A stretch of DNA of 64,000 nt from Scatophagus argus (taxonomy: Eukaryota; Chordata; Actinopteri; Scatophagidae): positions 10,270,318 through 10,334,317 of the forward strand of contig NC_058506.1 in assembly GCF_020382885.2 (NCBI RefSeq), read 5' to 3'. This document shows positions 24,678 to 40,299 of this stretch, in pieces. How positions within the stretch are numbered: the first letter of the stretch is position 1; each line of letters starts with the position of its first letter. A program made the position numbers and the translations under genes. Under the pieces are notes generated by a model. It was not told the DNA's origin. It saw nothing but the letters and a program-made list of their open reading frames with translations, and made no database searches.

Positions 24678-27600
24678 TTAGGCTCTGGTTGTTGATTGGA
24701 ACAGTGTTAAAGAGGGAGTAATTTGATTTGTAACAAATTTGAATTGGAAATAAATGGCATCCTTATCCTAGAACCCCCGTATAACCACTTCAGTACATTG
24801 CAAAGCTACTTCAGCGAGTGGGAGCTAAATGCATTACTCTTTATGTATTGGCTCTCCCTGAAGGCTCAAATTGCATGCAACGTTCTGAAAGGAAATAAAG
24901 TTTCAAAGCAAAACAAGTAGCTCCATCGAAATCACACTGTTTCGTGATATACCACAAGTTGCAGATGGACTTTCTAGACAATAGTAAACATTCCTGATTT
25001 ATCTGAAAAACCTAAACACAGCATGTACAGAATAGATTAGGAAGCTAGTGTGCGCAAGTTGTCATCCATGCATCACATCACTTAAGGCTCATTTCTGATA
25101 TTTGAATTGTTTTGTAATTGCTTTCTACTCAAAATAGGACACACACACACACATGCAATTGCCTGCAACTGCAATCTGAAGGATTTGTTCATTTATGTGA
25201 GCAAACACTTTCGTAGTTGTGTTGTTGAAAGAATAACTGCGTACAGCAGGTCTTAAAAAGACTTGCTGTAGATTCAAGAAAACAAAGTGCTACTTTGCAC
25301 ATTTTCTTAAAATGCCTGTGCTTAATATTTAATCATTTTTCCTTAAATGAACTTCTATGATTTTCTTTTATTCAATTTCAAAGGAAAAAAAAACATTTTT
25401 TAAATCTTGATAAGTGGACTGCATTATTTTCTTGCATATATGTTGCACTGCTTAAACCAATAAGTGCACTACTGTTAACAGAGATATTATAGTTTTAGAA
25501 AAGAGGATTTTTTTTAAAAAAAAATCTAACATTTGGTTGTAGAGTTCACATGTTATAGAATAGCTTTGTTTCAATTTCTTCATTAAGTAATTCAGCAGTT
25601 CTTGGCTTTTGTTATTGCTTGCACTTACCTACAGTATATACTCGTGCCGCATCGATGCAAGCATTTATTTTGATTTAAATTTGTATCATTACATGTGCTC
25701 ATCTATGTTTTAACATTTTAATTCATTTTTTTATGGAGTCAGCTCCCTTAAACAGTTATTCAATTGCATTTCTTTTCAAACAGAATTTTCCTACGAGAAC
25801 ATTCAAGCCAAACAAGGTTAACACTGAAACAACAGTAATAATAAACACAGCTCCCACCCAACTCCGTTGGCGGAGGTAATAATAATAACTATTATAATAT
25901 TATTAATAATAATAACAATACATTTATAATGTATGTGTGTGTGTGTAACATAAATGATATGTGTGTCCTAGAACAATATTCTGTGGGTTTAAAGGTGTTG
26001 GGAGGTGATGGAGTGCAGCTTCTTTGATATCTGTCTGTCAGTTGTACACAGTCGTGTCCCTTCCTTAGTGTTTGTATGTCTGTGGGTGTCTGTGTGTGGT
26101 ATATAGCCTAATCAAACTGTTGATAAGTGGAATATCTGAACTGTAGGGCTTCCTTAGCAATATGCAAACTGGTACTATGAGAAGCAGCTCTCTAAGCGTT
26201 TTGGGCAAACGTGGCACCTGTGAGATTTGTTGTGAGATTCGATTGAAGCTGAGGTGAAGTCCTGTTCACTTCATCGTACTGTTTGGAGAAAACATTTCCA
26301 GCATTTTGATGCTACACTTCATAGGACTGCTAATAGATTTCCTGTGGAGTCGGTTGAAGTCAAGTCAAGTCACGAACATGTGAGACCTAGAGAGATTCTG
26401 TATCCTGGTTTTTCCTCAGCTGAAAGAAAAAGGAAAATATTGATCCCCACATTAGAAATACACTGAAAAAAGCGCAAGGCTAGTCCACAGTAAAAGTAGC
26501 ACATTATTTAACATTTGATTGGGCCTGTTTCCTATTGTGTGCATATAAGCCTAAATTGTACTGTTCCTGTTTGTAGCTGTTGTTGCCAGGATGGCAATAT
26601 TGCTGCATGCTAGTGCTATATTTGTCTCTACACAGCACGTGGAGGGTAATCTCATGCCTTAACAGACAATGCACTAAATAGAATATGTAAGCAACTGCCG
26701 AGATCTCTTTCCAACAGTACTGCCACATATATGGCACACAGCTCATGATGTTGGTGTTTGTCGTCCGTTCAGTACCGAGTTAAACACTGCCAAACGAACA
26801 TCATCACTTCTTTCAAAGGCAGAGACATTAATTGAATTGTTTCAGTGTAATGTATGTATTCAGTAATCTAGCATTCCTTCATGGCACCTAAATTTTACAT
26901 ATTTTGTGTAAACACATACAGTATATCAAATGCACTATTGACTGTAGCTAGATGAGTACAACCAGCTTTGTGGTATCATTGGTCTAAATAGTAGGTTAAG
27001 TAGCTCGATGTTGGTTTTTTGAAATATTTGATTTCAGAATTACACTATCAATTGTTTCTCTTATCTTTTTTTGGAATAACAAAAGTAGCCAGTCACAACG
27101 TTATCTGGATGAGGGCTAATAACTCATCCCATTTGTCAGTTGACTTCTTGTATCATAAGGTGTTTGATAGCAGACCAGGCTTGGAAGGGGAGGAACTTTT
27201 TCTCCAGGGTGTCATAACGTGCTACAGCCCCCACCCTCCCCCCTCCGCCTCCCCCCCTCCCCCTCCCCCGGCCCTTTGCCCTTCTTGCATAAGCATCACA
27301 TGCTCTTCACTGTCCATAGTTATATATTCCTTAAACTGCTTCAGCTACTCGTGGTGGTGCTTAATTCTCTTTTCTCTGTGTTGCAAAAAGTTGGTTGAGA
27401 AATTGTTGAAAAGTTGCAACATTATCCAGAAAATAAGTCCTTATCTCAATCGTGCTTCTTCTAGATGTTAGTTTGAAAAAAAAAAGAGTATAGGCTTTAT
27501 GTTTGCAAAGTGTTCGCATATTTTCCAGAACAAAACATATTGAAAAGTAGATAATAGCATTGAGCCTGCAGCTGTTTGTATTGTGTTTCAGATATATTAC

Positions 27601-29287
27601 TGTTCATGTTTTGTTTATCTTAGTGTAGAGACACAGGGTCTACAGTACATTGTTGTCCTTCTTGCAGTATGTTTAATTCATCGTTATACTTCTTTATTTC
27701 AGGCTTCCTCCTACTTTTTTTATGGTGATCATAGTGGTGTTGATTATTCATACATAGCTTCACACAACTGGATTAAGGGTAGTCAGTTATTGAGTCATAT
27801 GTCACAGTGTAATATATTATATGCTTATATGCTTTGCATCGAGATGAAAACAAGGAAATGGAAGAGAGTAATCGTGAGGGTCGTGTTCAGTCAGGAGCAG
27901 GTTTCATTTTATTCTGGTAAGCATGTGTCTGTCTTCCTGTTTGTCTTTCAGTCTGTCTCCACACATTTTAAGTCAGATTTTTTTTTTTATTATTATTTAA
28001 GCTTGAATAAAGTCACAAAGAGTAGAATACAGAAAACACATGAAACCACTCAGATAATACATAACTGCATTTTCTCTGGCCTTCTACAGTACACATAAGA
28101 GTGAAATAGATGACTTCTTACAAATATACTATATATATTTAAGTATCACCATCTCCACACAGATGAAGATAGTTTGATAAAGACATAATTGCAGCTAGAG
28201 TATACAGTACCTTGTGGGATATAGGGAATATGCCTATCAAGTGCCTATCAGTACATACAGCAACTATACAGAATATTCATAGTTTTTCTCTCCTACATTG
28301 CACAGATACAGTATATACACAATGGTCTATAAAAATATACTATTTATGCTATTACTGCTAAGACCTGGTGGTTGTGAGTGCATCCTAAGAGAACCCTTTA
28401 AAATACCTGAAATGTTCTATACATATACAGTAAAGGTTACATCTGCAAGTTTTATTTTTTATCTTACATTTATACAGTTTGGAGGATTCAAAGATATAAA
28501 ATGCAATCACGTTTTGATGTTTTATCATCTAAGTAAAGTATAGTTTGTTCAAATGTAGTTTGAGTAGGTTCAGATGGTACTTGAAAAAAAAAAAACGAAA
28601 GAAATCATAAAATTTAATGACTTTTCTCTTCTTTCAGGTTGCTCTCTCTCTTGCTCTCTCATTGCTGTTTGGCATTTTACACATGCCAGTTTTTTGCTTT
28701 TTGTTTTTTTGTTTTCCCAGTTTTTGCCAGTTACAAACAAGCCATATACCGTACTGTATGTTTGGAGGGGGGAAAAGGACAGTGGCACTTTGAGAACAGC
28801 AGAGGGAGCCACACGTCAACTGGAAGGAGTCAAGGTTAACTCGTTGCCTGCCATAATGAATGAAAAATTGGATTTAATCTTGTTGGTAAATATTTACATT
28901 CTTCAGATTATAACAGTGTCTATAAGCATGGCAATGGTTACCTCCACTGGCACCTGCTGCAAATGAATCAGAAATAGTTTGCAGGTTGTAGAAACTGGCA
29001 GCTGCCCTCATAGTTTACTTTTCAAAGTACACCCACTTGTCCTTTGACCTTGATAGCAGGCCTTTCCATATGCCAGCCAATGGCCAATTTCCCCACAACA
29101 ATTATTAAAGTTTTATCTTATCTAACAGCTTTGTTGTTTACGTACAGCTTGAAATTGTAAAGGGCAAGCAGCGAGCAACGTGAAAAAAGAAGCTGGTCAT
29201 TAAACGTTAGACTCAAAGTAGATATTTATAACCGCTACTTGGAGGCAAAATGAAATTACAGATTGAAAGTTTTGGCAACAGAGAGAA

Positions 29288-29318
29288 GACACACACACAC
29301 ACACACACACACACACAT
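29288..29318. repeat. (AC)n microsatellite
   Basis: About 15 AC units within the probable zbtb20 3'UTR. Confidence 0.95.
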
Positions 29319-32300
29319 TCAAAAGTCTTTAGGTAGTTGGTTTAACAACATGAAAATGAAACCAAAATGAAAATATAGTAGAATAAAAACCATAAATCAA
29401 GTTTCAGGACTGAGCGGCTGTGAGATAAAAGGTTTTGGGATGGCGTATTATTCAGTCCCCTGTGGACTAATTACCACAGTTTTCTCTCTAACCTTCTCCA
29501 GCCTAGTTACTGTGCCAGATTTAGGAGAGTGAAAAAGGACACTTTTTTAATTATGCCACTGTTGTTAAGTTAGATGTGAGAACCAAGCAGCAAAACGGAA
29601 AATAAAAGTAATTTAAAGAAATTTCTATAAAACCATACCAAAAGGAAGTGATTGTCTGTATTTTGAATCTTTAAATCCTCCATTATACATAGTTTTCAAT
29701 AAAATAGGAGAAAACAGCTATGATGAACAAATGCACATGTGCAAGGCTTAGTTTCATATACATTTAATGTTAAAATGAAGCATTAATAATATAGGCAATG
29801 TGATATAGCTAGTCCCTGTCATCCAACCGTCGCACTATGACACACACAGACAGCATCTGTTCAGATTTTTACAGTCAAATATTCAGATTCTGTTTTGATT
29901 TCGAGCTTCACACACACACACAGAGACACACACACAGCACAGTGAAGCAGCTGTTCAGATTTAAAGTACAACACAGCTAAACTAAGCTACAGTAACATCT
30001 AGATTATATTATTACTTTCTCCGAACATGCAGTTAGTACACTACCCTGATGAGGTTTTTAATAAAACGTCATCATCAGGTAACTACCATCAGTCCAAATG
30101 AAGCATGCAGTCCTGTCTACACAGCTTTTTCCTGCAGGGGGGTACTTTGTTTTTGATGGAACACATATAACAACTATATTTTGAGTGTCCCTCGATAAAA
30201 GGCTTCTTTTTTTTTCACAGTGGTGAGGAGACTTGGGCGTGATTTTGCCTCTGAAGACTACTGAGCCTCTTTGTGTTCTTATTCGCCATAGTCTTTTTTG
30301 GCTTAGTCCAGCTCGATTAGTTTAAAAAGTTTGCAGCAGCTTGACTAAAAACATGCATTCCTGTTCAAGACCAGAACATTCCAACTCCTAGTCTGGCATT
30401 CAGTTTCCACACTTAACTAACCTAACATTAAGGAGGATTTCCAGTACTTAAGTGTTTTACAGACCTGTTGGATATTTGATTATGTAGTAGCAAACACTGC
30501 CCATGACATCAAAGTTTAGTTTAAAAAAAAAAGGGTTTCCTCAAATAAGTGTTTTTTTAAAAAAAATCTCATCTAGATGTTTATTCAAATTTTGCCACGA
30601 GATCACAAACCTCATAAGCTTTGAGCTCAGCTTACGCTTGTGTGGACTGGTTCTATAGACAACATGCACTATGCTGTCACTCTGTTTCTCTACGTAGGTC
30701 TCTCTTTTTATAGTGCAGAGGTGTAAAATTAAAAAAAAAAAAAAAAAAGGAAAGAAAAGAAAGAGAAGCTCTTCCTCACCATGATCTTGGTCACTGTCTC
30801 AGCCAGCACGTAGTCTGCCACAAGGGCACACACAGGCTTAGATTAAACATCTTTTTTAGCAACGTAATGTTCCACGAGGGACTGGTGGTGGTAATTTGTA
30901 AAACAATAGGGGAAAAAACTGTACTAGACAATGTTTGTTTTCACAAACCAAAGAAGGGTTAAGATAATTTAAGTTTAATGGAGAAAATAAAATTTCTTTT
31001 CTATGTGTGTGGGGTTCCTACGATTGGGCTCGAGTGCTACAGTTGTTTTAATTTTTTTTTTCTTTGTTTTTCTTCTCATTGCAGGGTGCTTGTGAAAATG
31101 CATCCATGTTTTGTCTCTTGATCAGTTGTTAATAGTTTTGTGGTTGTGTTAATTTGCCTATTGTAGACCAAAATAGATTTTTTTTATAAGAAATGCAACA
31201 AAACGTAAAAATGAATCTGACACAGTAGCTGTGATGTAAACTATCGCATGTTAATTCATGTATAAGATTGTGTAAACATTGCATTGTTCCTCTGACAAAA
31301 CATGATACTCAACAATCATTGGTTATGTCTTTTATACACACATTTAGCCAATCAGTGTAGACCTGTTCACCTTCACATTGGATTACATCTAAATAGTTTT
31401 TTTAATCAGTTTTCTTCAAATATCGGCATGTCTAATATTTTAAGACTGTCCCTGAAATACTAATCTGACATTGTGGTTTTAAGTACATTCAGCCATTTAT
31501 ACTTGAGATGGACCAAGATGTTAAGTTTGCACATATTTGTAGGTTGTTTATTAAGCCAAAAAAAAGGGGGGAAAGAGAATAACAGTACACAACTTTCAGT
31601 CTCGGCAAGTCAAATCCAGCCGAGCCGCTCATGATCTCCAAGCAAATATTACACTCGTTCATGTTCACTGACAGAAAAGGAGCCAGCCATCACTACACGA
31701 TGAAAATTAATCCAAACCAAACTGTAACATGAATTTAAATATCACAATGTGGAGCAAATATTTATGAAAGTGATTACGAAATGATATATTTTTGTAAGAA
31801 CAATACATGTCATCTGCAAGAGGAATGTAAACCATTTGGCAAAATTTTATTACTGTAAGGTCTAAGTTTAGCTGAATCTGCTGTACATTTTTCATCCTGT
31901 GTGTTCAAAATAGGAAATTTAATTACTGTAATTCGGGCAATGTTTTGTACCTGGGCTGAAGACAGAATTTCTCGAATATTGACATGACAAATCAGAAATT
32001 ACATGTGTCCTAATCAAAGCAGCTTAGGTCATATTTTTTTTCATCTGGCTTTCAGGCTTTTTGCTGCCATATCTTGTATGTAGATGCTTTTGTAAACGTG
32101 CACTTGAGTTGAACTATAAGATGTGCTTATAATTATGTGTATATTTTGTTAGGCTCTTTTTGGCCTACATTAGCTTGCTATTTTATTATTTCTCTAAAAA
32201 TACTCCTTTATAGTTATGAACATGGCAGAAGTGGAGCTGTTGTAGTAAAGGTAGTTAACATCACAACTAAGCAACCCTGAAATATATGCTGCAGTAATGT

Positions 32301-35110
32301 GTTTTCAGTTTGTTTTTGATAATTTATGCTCCAAGTTGGTTTGTATTTTATTATTATTATTATTATTGTTATGAAACAAGCTTGTTTGAAATGTTTTGAC
32401 TGCTGTTTTGAAATAGGGGATAAAGTTTTTTTTTTTTTTTAATGTATGTGCAAGGACGTTTTTATAATATGATTTGTCAAACACTGGACTGGAGTGAGTT
32501 TTCCAACATTTCCAAGTTGAGAGATGTATTTGACAGACCTAACTGCACAGACGACACCCGTTAGCACAGATGTGAGCTGACAGACAAAGCACATCCTCCC
32601 AGCTGTACAGGGGAGGGTGACAACAGAGCCGCCATCCTCCCGCTCAGAATAGGACTCATTTAGATGTAAGAAGTTAAGACATTAACTTTGTGCTGGTTAA
32701 TTGCCCTCGTTGGGTGATGGGTTATATATAACAGAAAATATTTATCCGAGTTTTCCTTCCAAATTCTTGCATGGAATCGACTGGTGACATATAGAGAGGG
32801 TTTTTTTTTCTTAGCTGAAAAAGAAAGAGTGCTCTCATAAATATTCAGAAAAATGATGAAGGGATACCACTTGACAGCTATCCAGTTATCAAAAATCACC
32901 TGGTGTGTTCTTGCAATGGTAGAGCAGACATGACATTTGAGTCTCATTACACCCACCACCACTTCTCAAACCAGAAAAGAGATTTGCACTAGACTTGTTT
33001 TGGTCTTCTTCTATCAAAAGCAATATAATTCACAACACATTTTCGAACCATAGTATGTGACGGTTGTCGTCCACAGTGGCAATGCTGAGTAAATGGTGAT
33101 ATTTGACATGTTTTGATTTGTTTTTTTTGTATTAAAAGGTACACAATCGGTCACCTTATTAAATGCACATGACATCTACACGTTCGTAGCAGTTTTATTT
33201 TTTTAACCCAGCAGTACCCTGAGTATTAGTGTCCAGATTTGAGGGGCATTAAAACTGTTGTTTCCTCCTGTGATTGTTTTGGACAAATCAAGCAGCTCTT
33301 ACAGATCTGACGTGAGAGACGGGATATATGAGGGATGGAACCATTTCCCACAAGCCAAAATGTCAGTTGTCTTCATCACACAGCCGAGACCATTTTGAAA
33401 GATTAACACAAATACCAAAAGATAACCCCAGCTGTCCACTGTCGTGCACACTTCTCCTTTTGAAAACACTCGTTTTCTCTGCATATTTGGTCACTTTGAG
33501 TGCTTTTGGCTGGGATGTTACAAAAGGAAAAAAAATGCTTTAATGTGAGATAATAACGAAATACTTCTTAGAGGAAGAAAAAAAATTCCAAATGCACCTT
33601 TTTGTCATAGAAATACAGCATCATTGGCCACGTATGTAGAGAATCTGTGTCCACCAAAATGCATCATACGTCATCCCTCTTCAGTGAGGCCATTCACAAA
33701 AGCGTAATTACTGATCTTAACGTCGTTATTATGTTGATGGATAAGTGTAAATTTTTCAATAATTCACAAACAGCAACATGTCACCATTTTATCTGGATGT
33801 AGTAGCTTTCCTGTTTTCACCGCTTTGTGGTGTTGTTGAAAGATGTTGCGGTTTGTCTAAATATGTTGCGTGTTAGAGGAAGCATAAGTATGTGCCTTCT
33901 TGTAATCTCCTTGGTGAGCTTGTTATTATTGAGAAGCTGAAGCCAGCCAATTGTGTTTGCACTAAAACCAAATTGCTTTTGTGATGTAGACTATTTAAGC
34001 AAGCTTGTTGCGTCACTTTAACCGTACAGTATGCATGAGGGTGAAATTGGTAAGTCTAGGGCTAGAGCTCTCATCTGTTGACCTGTAAACCAGTGCAGCT
34101 TAGAGGATCTTGTGAATATATCTTGGCTTAGTTTCACATTCAGTTTTCAATTCCATCTCCTTACTCATCAAGTTTGTCACAATTTCAACAGTTAAAAATA
34201 AAAAATTAAAAAAAAAAAACTATTTTAAAAATAGGAAAAAAAAAAAAACACATACCATCAATACAATACAGCTTTTACTTTCACATGCCACAGTTAGAGT
34301 TACACATCTGCAGTAGAGATATTCATTTCTCTGAATCCATGGGAATGCATGAGTATACGAGGTCGCCTCAAGACTATTGGTCAAATTAATTTAGGTTGTT
34401 TTTGAAAACTTATATTTATTATACATTTTGTTGACATCTAAGAAAGACCTACATGCTTTGAGTCTTACAAATGCACCTTATTCATGTCAGTCCAAGTTGG
34501 GGAAAAAAAAAAAGGCTGGCAATGTAATATCTCTGATTTAGCACCTTACTACACAGCATGTTTTCACTTTATGCCAGTTTAGCTCTTCTTCCATATGTAT
34601 GATTTCAACAATAAATCTCATATTTTGTGAAATTGTTTCATGGGATGTGCCAAAGTTTGGAGGCGATCTCCCAAGTGTTTATGCTTATCATTTTCTTTTC
34701 CTCCTCCTTCAGTTATAGCAATGGTATGTCAAAACTTTCCTATAACAGTGTGTGGAATCAATTTATCTCAGCAAACAGTATCATTACTTGCCATTTTACA
34801 ATAAGCCCTGTATTTCACATATATTTACCAGTGATGTGTATTTGTTATTATAAAGAAAATAGCCGTAAAAGCTTCATTATGTTACATAATATTGTGACTT
34901 TTTTCGAAAAACTGTGAAGACTTATCTTGCATATACTTTATACAGAAGTATTAAGCCTTAATACAAAAGACTAAAAAAAGTGTGGAAGAATAAACTGATT
35001 GTTGCTAAGTAAGGATGATTTTTGTAAATGTTACCAGCACTTTTTTTGTAATTTTCACTCTCTGAGGTATTGTACAAGTTCAAGCTGTTTGTGAAGTTTG
35101 ATTATGAAGG

Positions 35111-35116
35111 AATAAA
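35111..35116 (+). terminator. candidate distal poly(A) signal of zbtb20
   Basis: AATAAA followed 35-60 bases later by a GT/T-rich element (cttgttgctgcgttatttt), the classic arrangement for 3' end cleavage. A second AATAAA at 35265-35270 could serve as an alternative. Confidence 0.45.
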
Positions 35117-35345
35117 AACTAGTACTTTCCTGTACTTCACAGAAAGTCTTGTTGCTGCGTTATTTTTCTGTGCATCCTCTTGGTGTTTTTTTTTTTTCCT
35201 GGGTCTTTTCATGAATATGTTGCCCAGAAATATATAGAAGGGCTTAAAAGGGTAAAGTTTGTGCAATAAAACTTCCACACGACTCTTCAGATGAATGCCC
35301 CGTCAAAAATGACAAATTAACTTCCAATGAACACGTAAAACCAGA

Positions 35346-35412
35346 TAGATAGATAGACACACAGACAAACAGAAAGCTGGGCAGACAGACAGATGGGCAG
35401 GCGGACAGATAG
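35346..35412. repeat. degenerate (GATA/GACA)n tract
   Basis: Runs of gata, gaca and ggca units just beyond the distal zbtb20 poly(A) signals. Confidence 0.7.
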
Positions 35413-35504
35413 CGTTCTTGGAGTAAATATAATCAAATAAATGAGCTATATTAGCGGAAACGAAGCCCATAAATAATATTAGCCTGCTGCTGCGTTGATT
35501 CCAA

Positions 35505-35825
35505 ATACAGTTGGACGTGACGAGATCCTGAACAACAGACTGGATTGTTTCCCAGAATGCACTGGGCAGAAGGCAGGAAACACCCTGGACAAGCTGCCAG
35601 TCCATTAGAAATCTAACAGTGATTAATAAACAATCACAGTCACACCTCACTTCACACCTACTGTACAGGCAATTCAAGAGTGCAGTCCACTTCACTCACA
35701 AGTGTTTGGGCTGTGGGAGGGAGACGATACAGCCAACATGTAAACTCCGCACAGAAAAGATTTTCCAGGAACCAAAGCCGGGGTTAGTCCTGCTGCGAGG
35801 TGCTGTGCACAACTACTCACAGCTA
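35505..35825 (-). repeat. degenerate SINE-like dispersed vertebrate repeat
   Basis: On the minus strand the segment contains in order ctgtgcggagtttacatgtt, ctccctcccacagcccaaac, aattgcctgta...ggtgtgaa, and tggactggcagcttgtccag followed by ggtgtttcctgccttctgcc. This matches the order of blocks in an abundant dispersed fish repeat. I am sure of the block pattern but not of a family name. Confidence 0.6.
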
Positions 35826-38030
35826 TAAGAGGCCACACATGATTTATTTTCACACTCTGATCAGCCTGCTGCATGCGTACTGTGTCAGAGCTACCAGGAC
35901 ACCGTCAGTATTAGCTTTCATTGACGCTCATGTTCAGACTGTGTGCTGCAAGATTAACCAACCACAGAGAGCTGAACTGTTAACTCCTACAAATGCATTC
36001 AGTCAAATTCATTATGCATATAGCGATTCAAAGGGAAGTGATTTCAGATAATAACCACCTCGAACAGTGTTGTGTGACTGGGCACAAAAATTAAATTAAT
36101 ATCCCTCAATGTCAGCGAGGCTAAGAACTTGTCAATGTTTAATTTAATTTTTAATATCAAATACTTATCCAGTCTATGGTTCCTTAAAATTAGGGTGTAA
36201 AATGAAAATGGAGGTGGAAGAGGTAAAAGAGGCTGCCCTGCATTGTATTCATATTCTGGAGTCAGCTTGTGTTGAACTATCAATTTAAAAGATTTATTTG
36301 ATAACATAAATTGTAAGTATTTATGAATTCAGAATGAGCTTGTCTGAGTAGAAAAGATGGTTGTTTCACACAAACCTGGTTACATTTTTCTTAGCTTTCA
36401 AGATAATATATTGGCGAGAACCAAACTGTTGACATAAGTGAAAAATAAGTGTGGTGGGGGGGGCTAATTAACACATTTTTCATTGTATGCAAAGTTAATC
36501 ACATTGTTTTTACCTGATCATACATTGAGGCCATTCTGTATGCTCTTTGAGGAAAGTCTGCTAGACACAAATCAATAAAACTGAGTTAAATTTATTTAGG
36601 ACACACAGCAAAATTATATAAATGATTCTTTAATAACCTGTCTTTAATATCCAGACAAACTATGTGCTTATTTATTCAAGCTACACAACTACTCTTTGTT
36701 TGTGACAGTGATATACTGCATTATAATGTGCTGTAACTTACAATGCAGGCTAATGAAATACCCAACACCCTGAAATGTATCAGCATGTCTAAACTGGTAC
36801 TAACTCCTTAGCAAGGCAGCAGTACTCACAGTATTTAGGTGTAACGTGTACACGTGTTCTTGAAATGTACTTCGCTCGCTTGGCATATCCAGCCAACTTA
36901 ATACTCTGTCACAATACCCTGATAGGGAGATAAATCAGACTCAGACAGTCGCGCACGAGCAGGATCTACGGGAACGCGAGAGGTTTACATTTGTTAGCTA
37001 CAGGGGCCCCCTGCTGTCAGCTTTCAGTATAACAGGCCAAGTATGGCGGATTAAAACCAAGGTGGAGCAAAAACTCCTGCGTGTGGAGTCACCTCTAAAA
37101 CATCCCGCTGTCCTCGCCTTCACCTGACGATAAGAGAAAACTTTTCAATGAACTTTCACTAACTGCCTTCTGTGTTCAAGTAAACAGATCCCCTGTGATG
37201 TAGAGCCTATTTATCTGCCTGACATCAGACTACTTGAAGGTAGATTGGTTTTTACACTATCATGCATAAAGTTACTCAAATACAGGTCTGTGAAATCTGG
37301 ATTGATGTGACCAGTGATGGAAGTATTTATTCAGCCAAAACTGAGTGGTACGTCACACCTTGTACTCATATTTGTTCCAACATGTCTAAAATGAACCCAC
37401 AACACACAACTCGTGTCAAGCGTCTGTGAGTTTCTTATGCTTCATTTAGCAGTGACTACTGAAAGTCTCCATCTTGAAATGTGTCTGTACCATATCACAT
37501 TTCATTATCTTAAGGGTTATTTCCCCCCTTTTCCAATAATAGACTTTAGGACTTTTGAATAGTTTCTGGTATCTGAGAAACATAAATGGACAAGTTTTTT
37601 TTTTAAAAAAATAACTTCCTACATGTAATTAATTATACAACAAAATTATCTCAAGAGGTGCTCTACATTTTGCTGCGGTTTATGACGGTAACTGAGTCTG
37701 CATTTTTCAGTCAGTCATTCAGATTTCTTCTGAAAGGCATCCTACAAACAACCAAAACCCCCGAAAGGTCAGCGACTTTAAAACCCAAAATTAACAACCA
37801 TGAAATTCAGTATCTGGTACTGACTGGTCAATAGCCCATCAAGCCATTTCAAAGGAGCCACACTAAGGTGTTCTACTCTACAATCCTTGTAGTGACCGCA
37901 GCCATACAAGGAAGGCTCAGGAAGAGATAAGCACAAGTAAATATAGCAGTTGGGTGTAATCCACTTCGTGCATTTCATTATCCTGTGAGTGTTCGTCTCA
38001 TGCACTGAGAGAAGACAGTGGACATCAGTG
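35826..38030. other. intergenic DNA between zbtb20 and slc25a5 3' ends
   Basis: AT-rich spacer between two convergent genes. Apart from the CTCF-like motif at 37002-37020 I recognise nothing in it. Confidence 0.55.
37002..37020 (-). promoter_or_regulatory. CTCF-like binding motif (reverse)
   Basis: The minus-strand reading CTGACAGCAGGGGGCCCCT has the CTCF core CAGCAGGGGGC. It lies about 1 kb past the 3' end of slc25a5, between that gene and zbtb20. Confidence 0.45.
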
Positions 38031-38054
38031 GTTTAGTTTGTTCCCCAGAATAGA

Positions 38055-38060
38055 TTTATT
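38055..38060 (-). terminator. slc25a5: poly(A) signal of slc25a5
   Basis: TTTATT on the plus strand reads AATAAA on the minus strand, about 240 bases past the stop codon, giving a compact 3'UTR typical of this housekeeping gene. Confidence 0.6.
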
Positions 38061-38300
38061 CAAGTTGGGACCATACAAACCTAGTGAATGACAGGAGGAG
38101 GTATCAGATTTCTTTAACAGGAATGATGGTGGTAAAGAGGGTGTGGAACGTTTAAAATCAAAGATGCACAACATACAGCCATTGCCCACAGCTAGGGGTG
38201 AGACACTAATTTGTTCCCATAAATAAGGCAGAATGCAGAGTCCATAGAAATGGAAAGTTATTACATTTAGCCAAATTGGACAGTGATGTGACAATAAGAA

Positions 38301-40299
<1,999 letters not shown>

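Larger units (their letters stand above)
23427..35290 (+). other. zbtb20: probable very long zbtb20 3'UTR (AT-rich, no other gene seen)
   Basis: After the stop codon about 11.8 kb follows with no exon-like coding sequence on either strand. Mammalian ZBTB20 mRNAs are known for a 3'UTR of many kilobases, so a long 3'UTR is the simplest reading. Poly(A) signals AATAAA occur early (23463-23468) and at the far end (35111-35116, followed by a GT-rich stretch, and 35265-35270). Open frames at 27019-27471 and 27583-28098 have no family features. The stretch includes a GT microsatellite, a G-quadruplex motif, a C-rich run and many ATTTA motifs. Which poly(A) sites are used cannot be told from sequence. 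Confidence 0.5.

Noticed and set aside
27019..28098. Two long open frames (150 and 171 codons) on the plus strand
   Set aside because: They are low-complexity or hydrophobic, lie in different frames without linking splice sites and show no domain; they sit inside the probable zbtb20 3'UTR.
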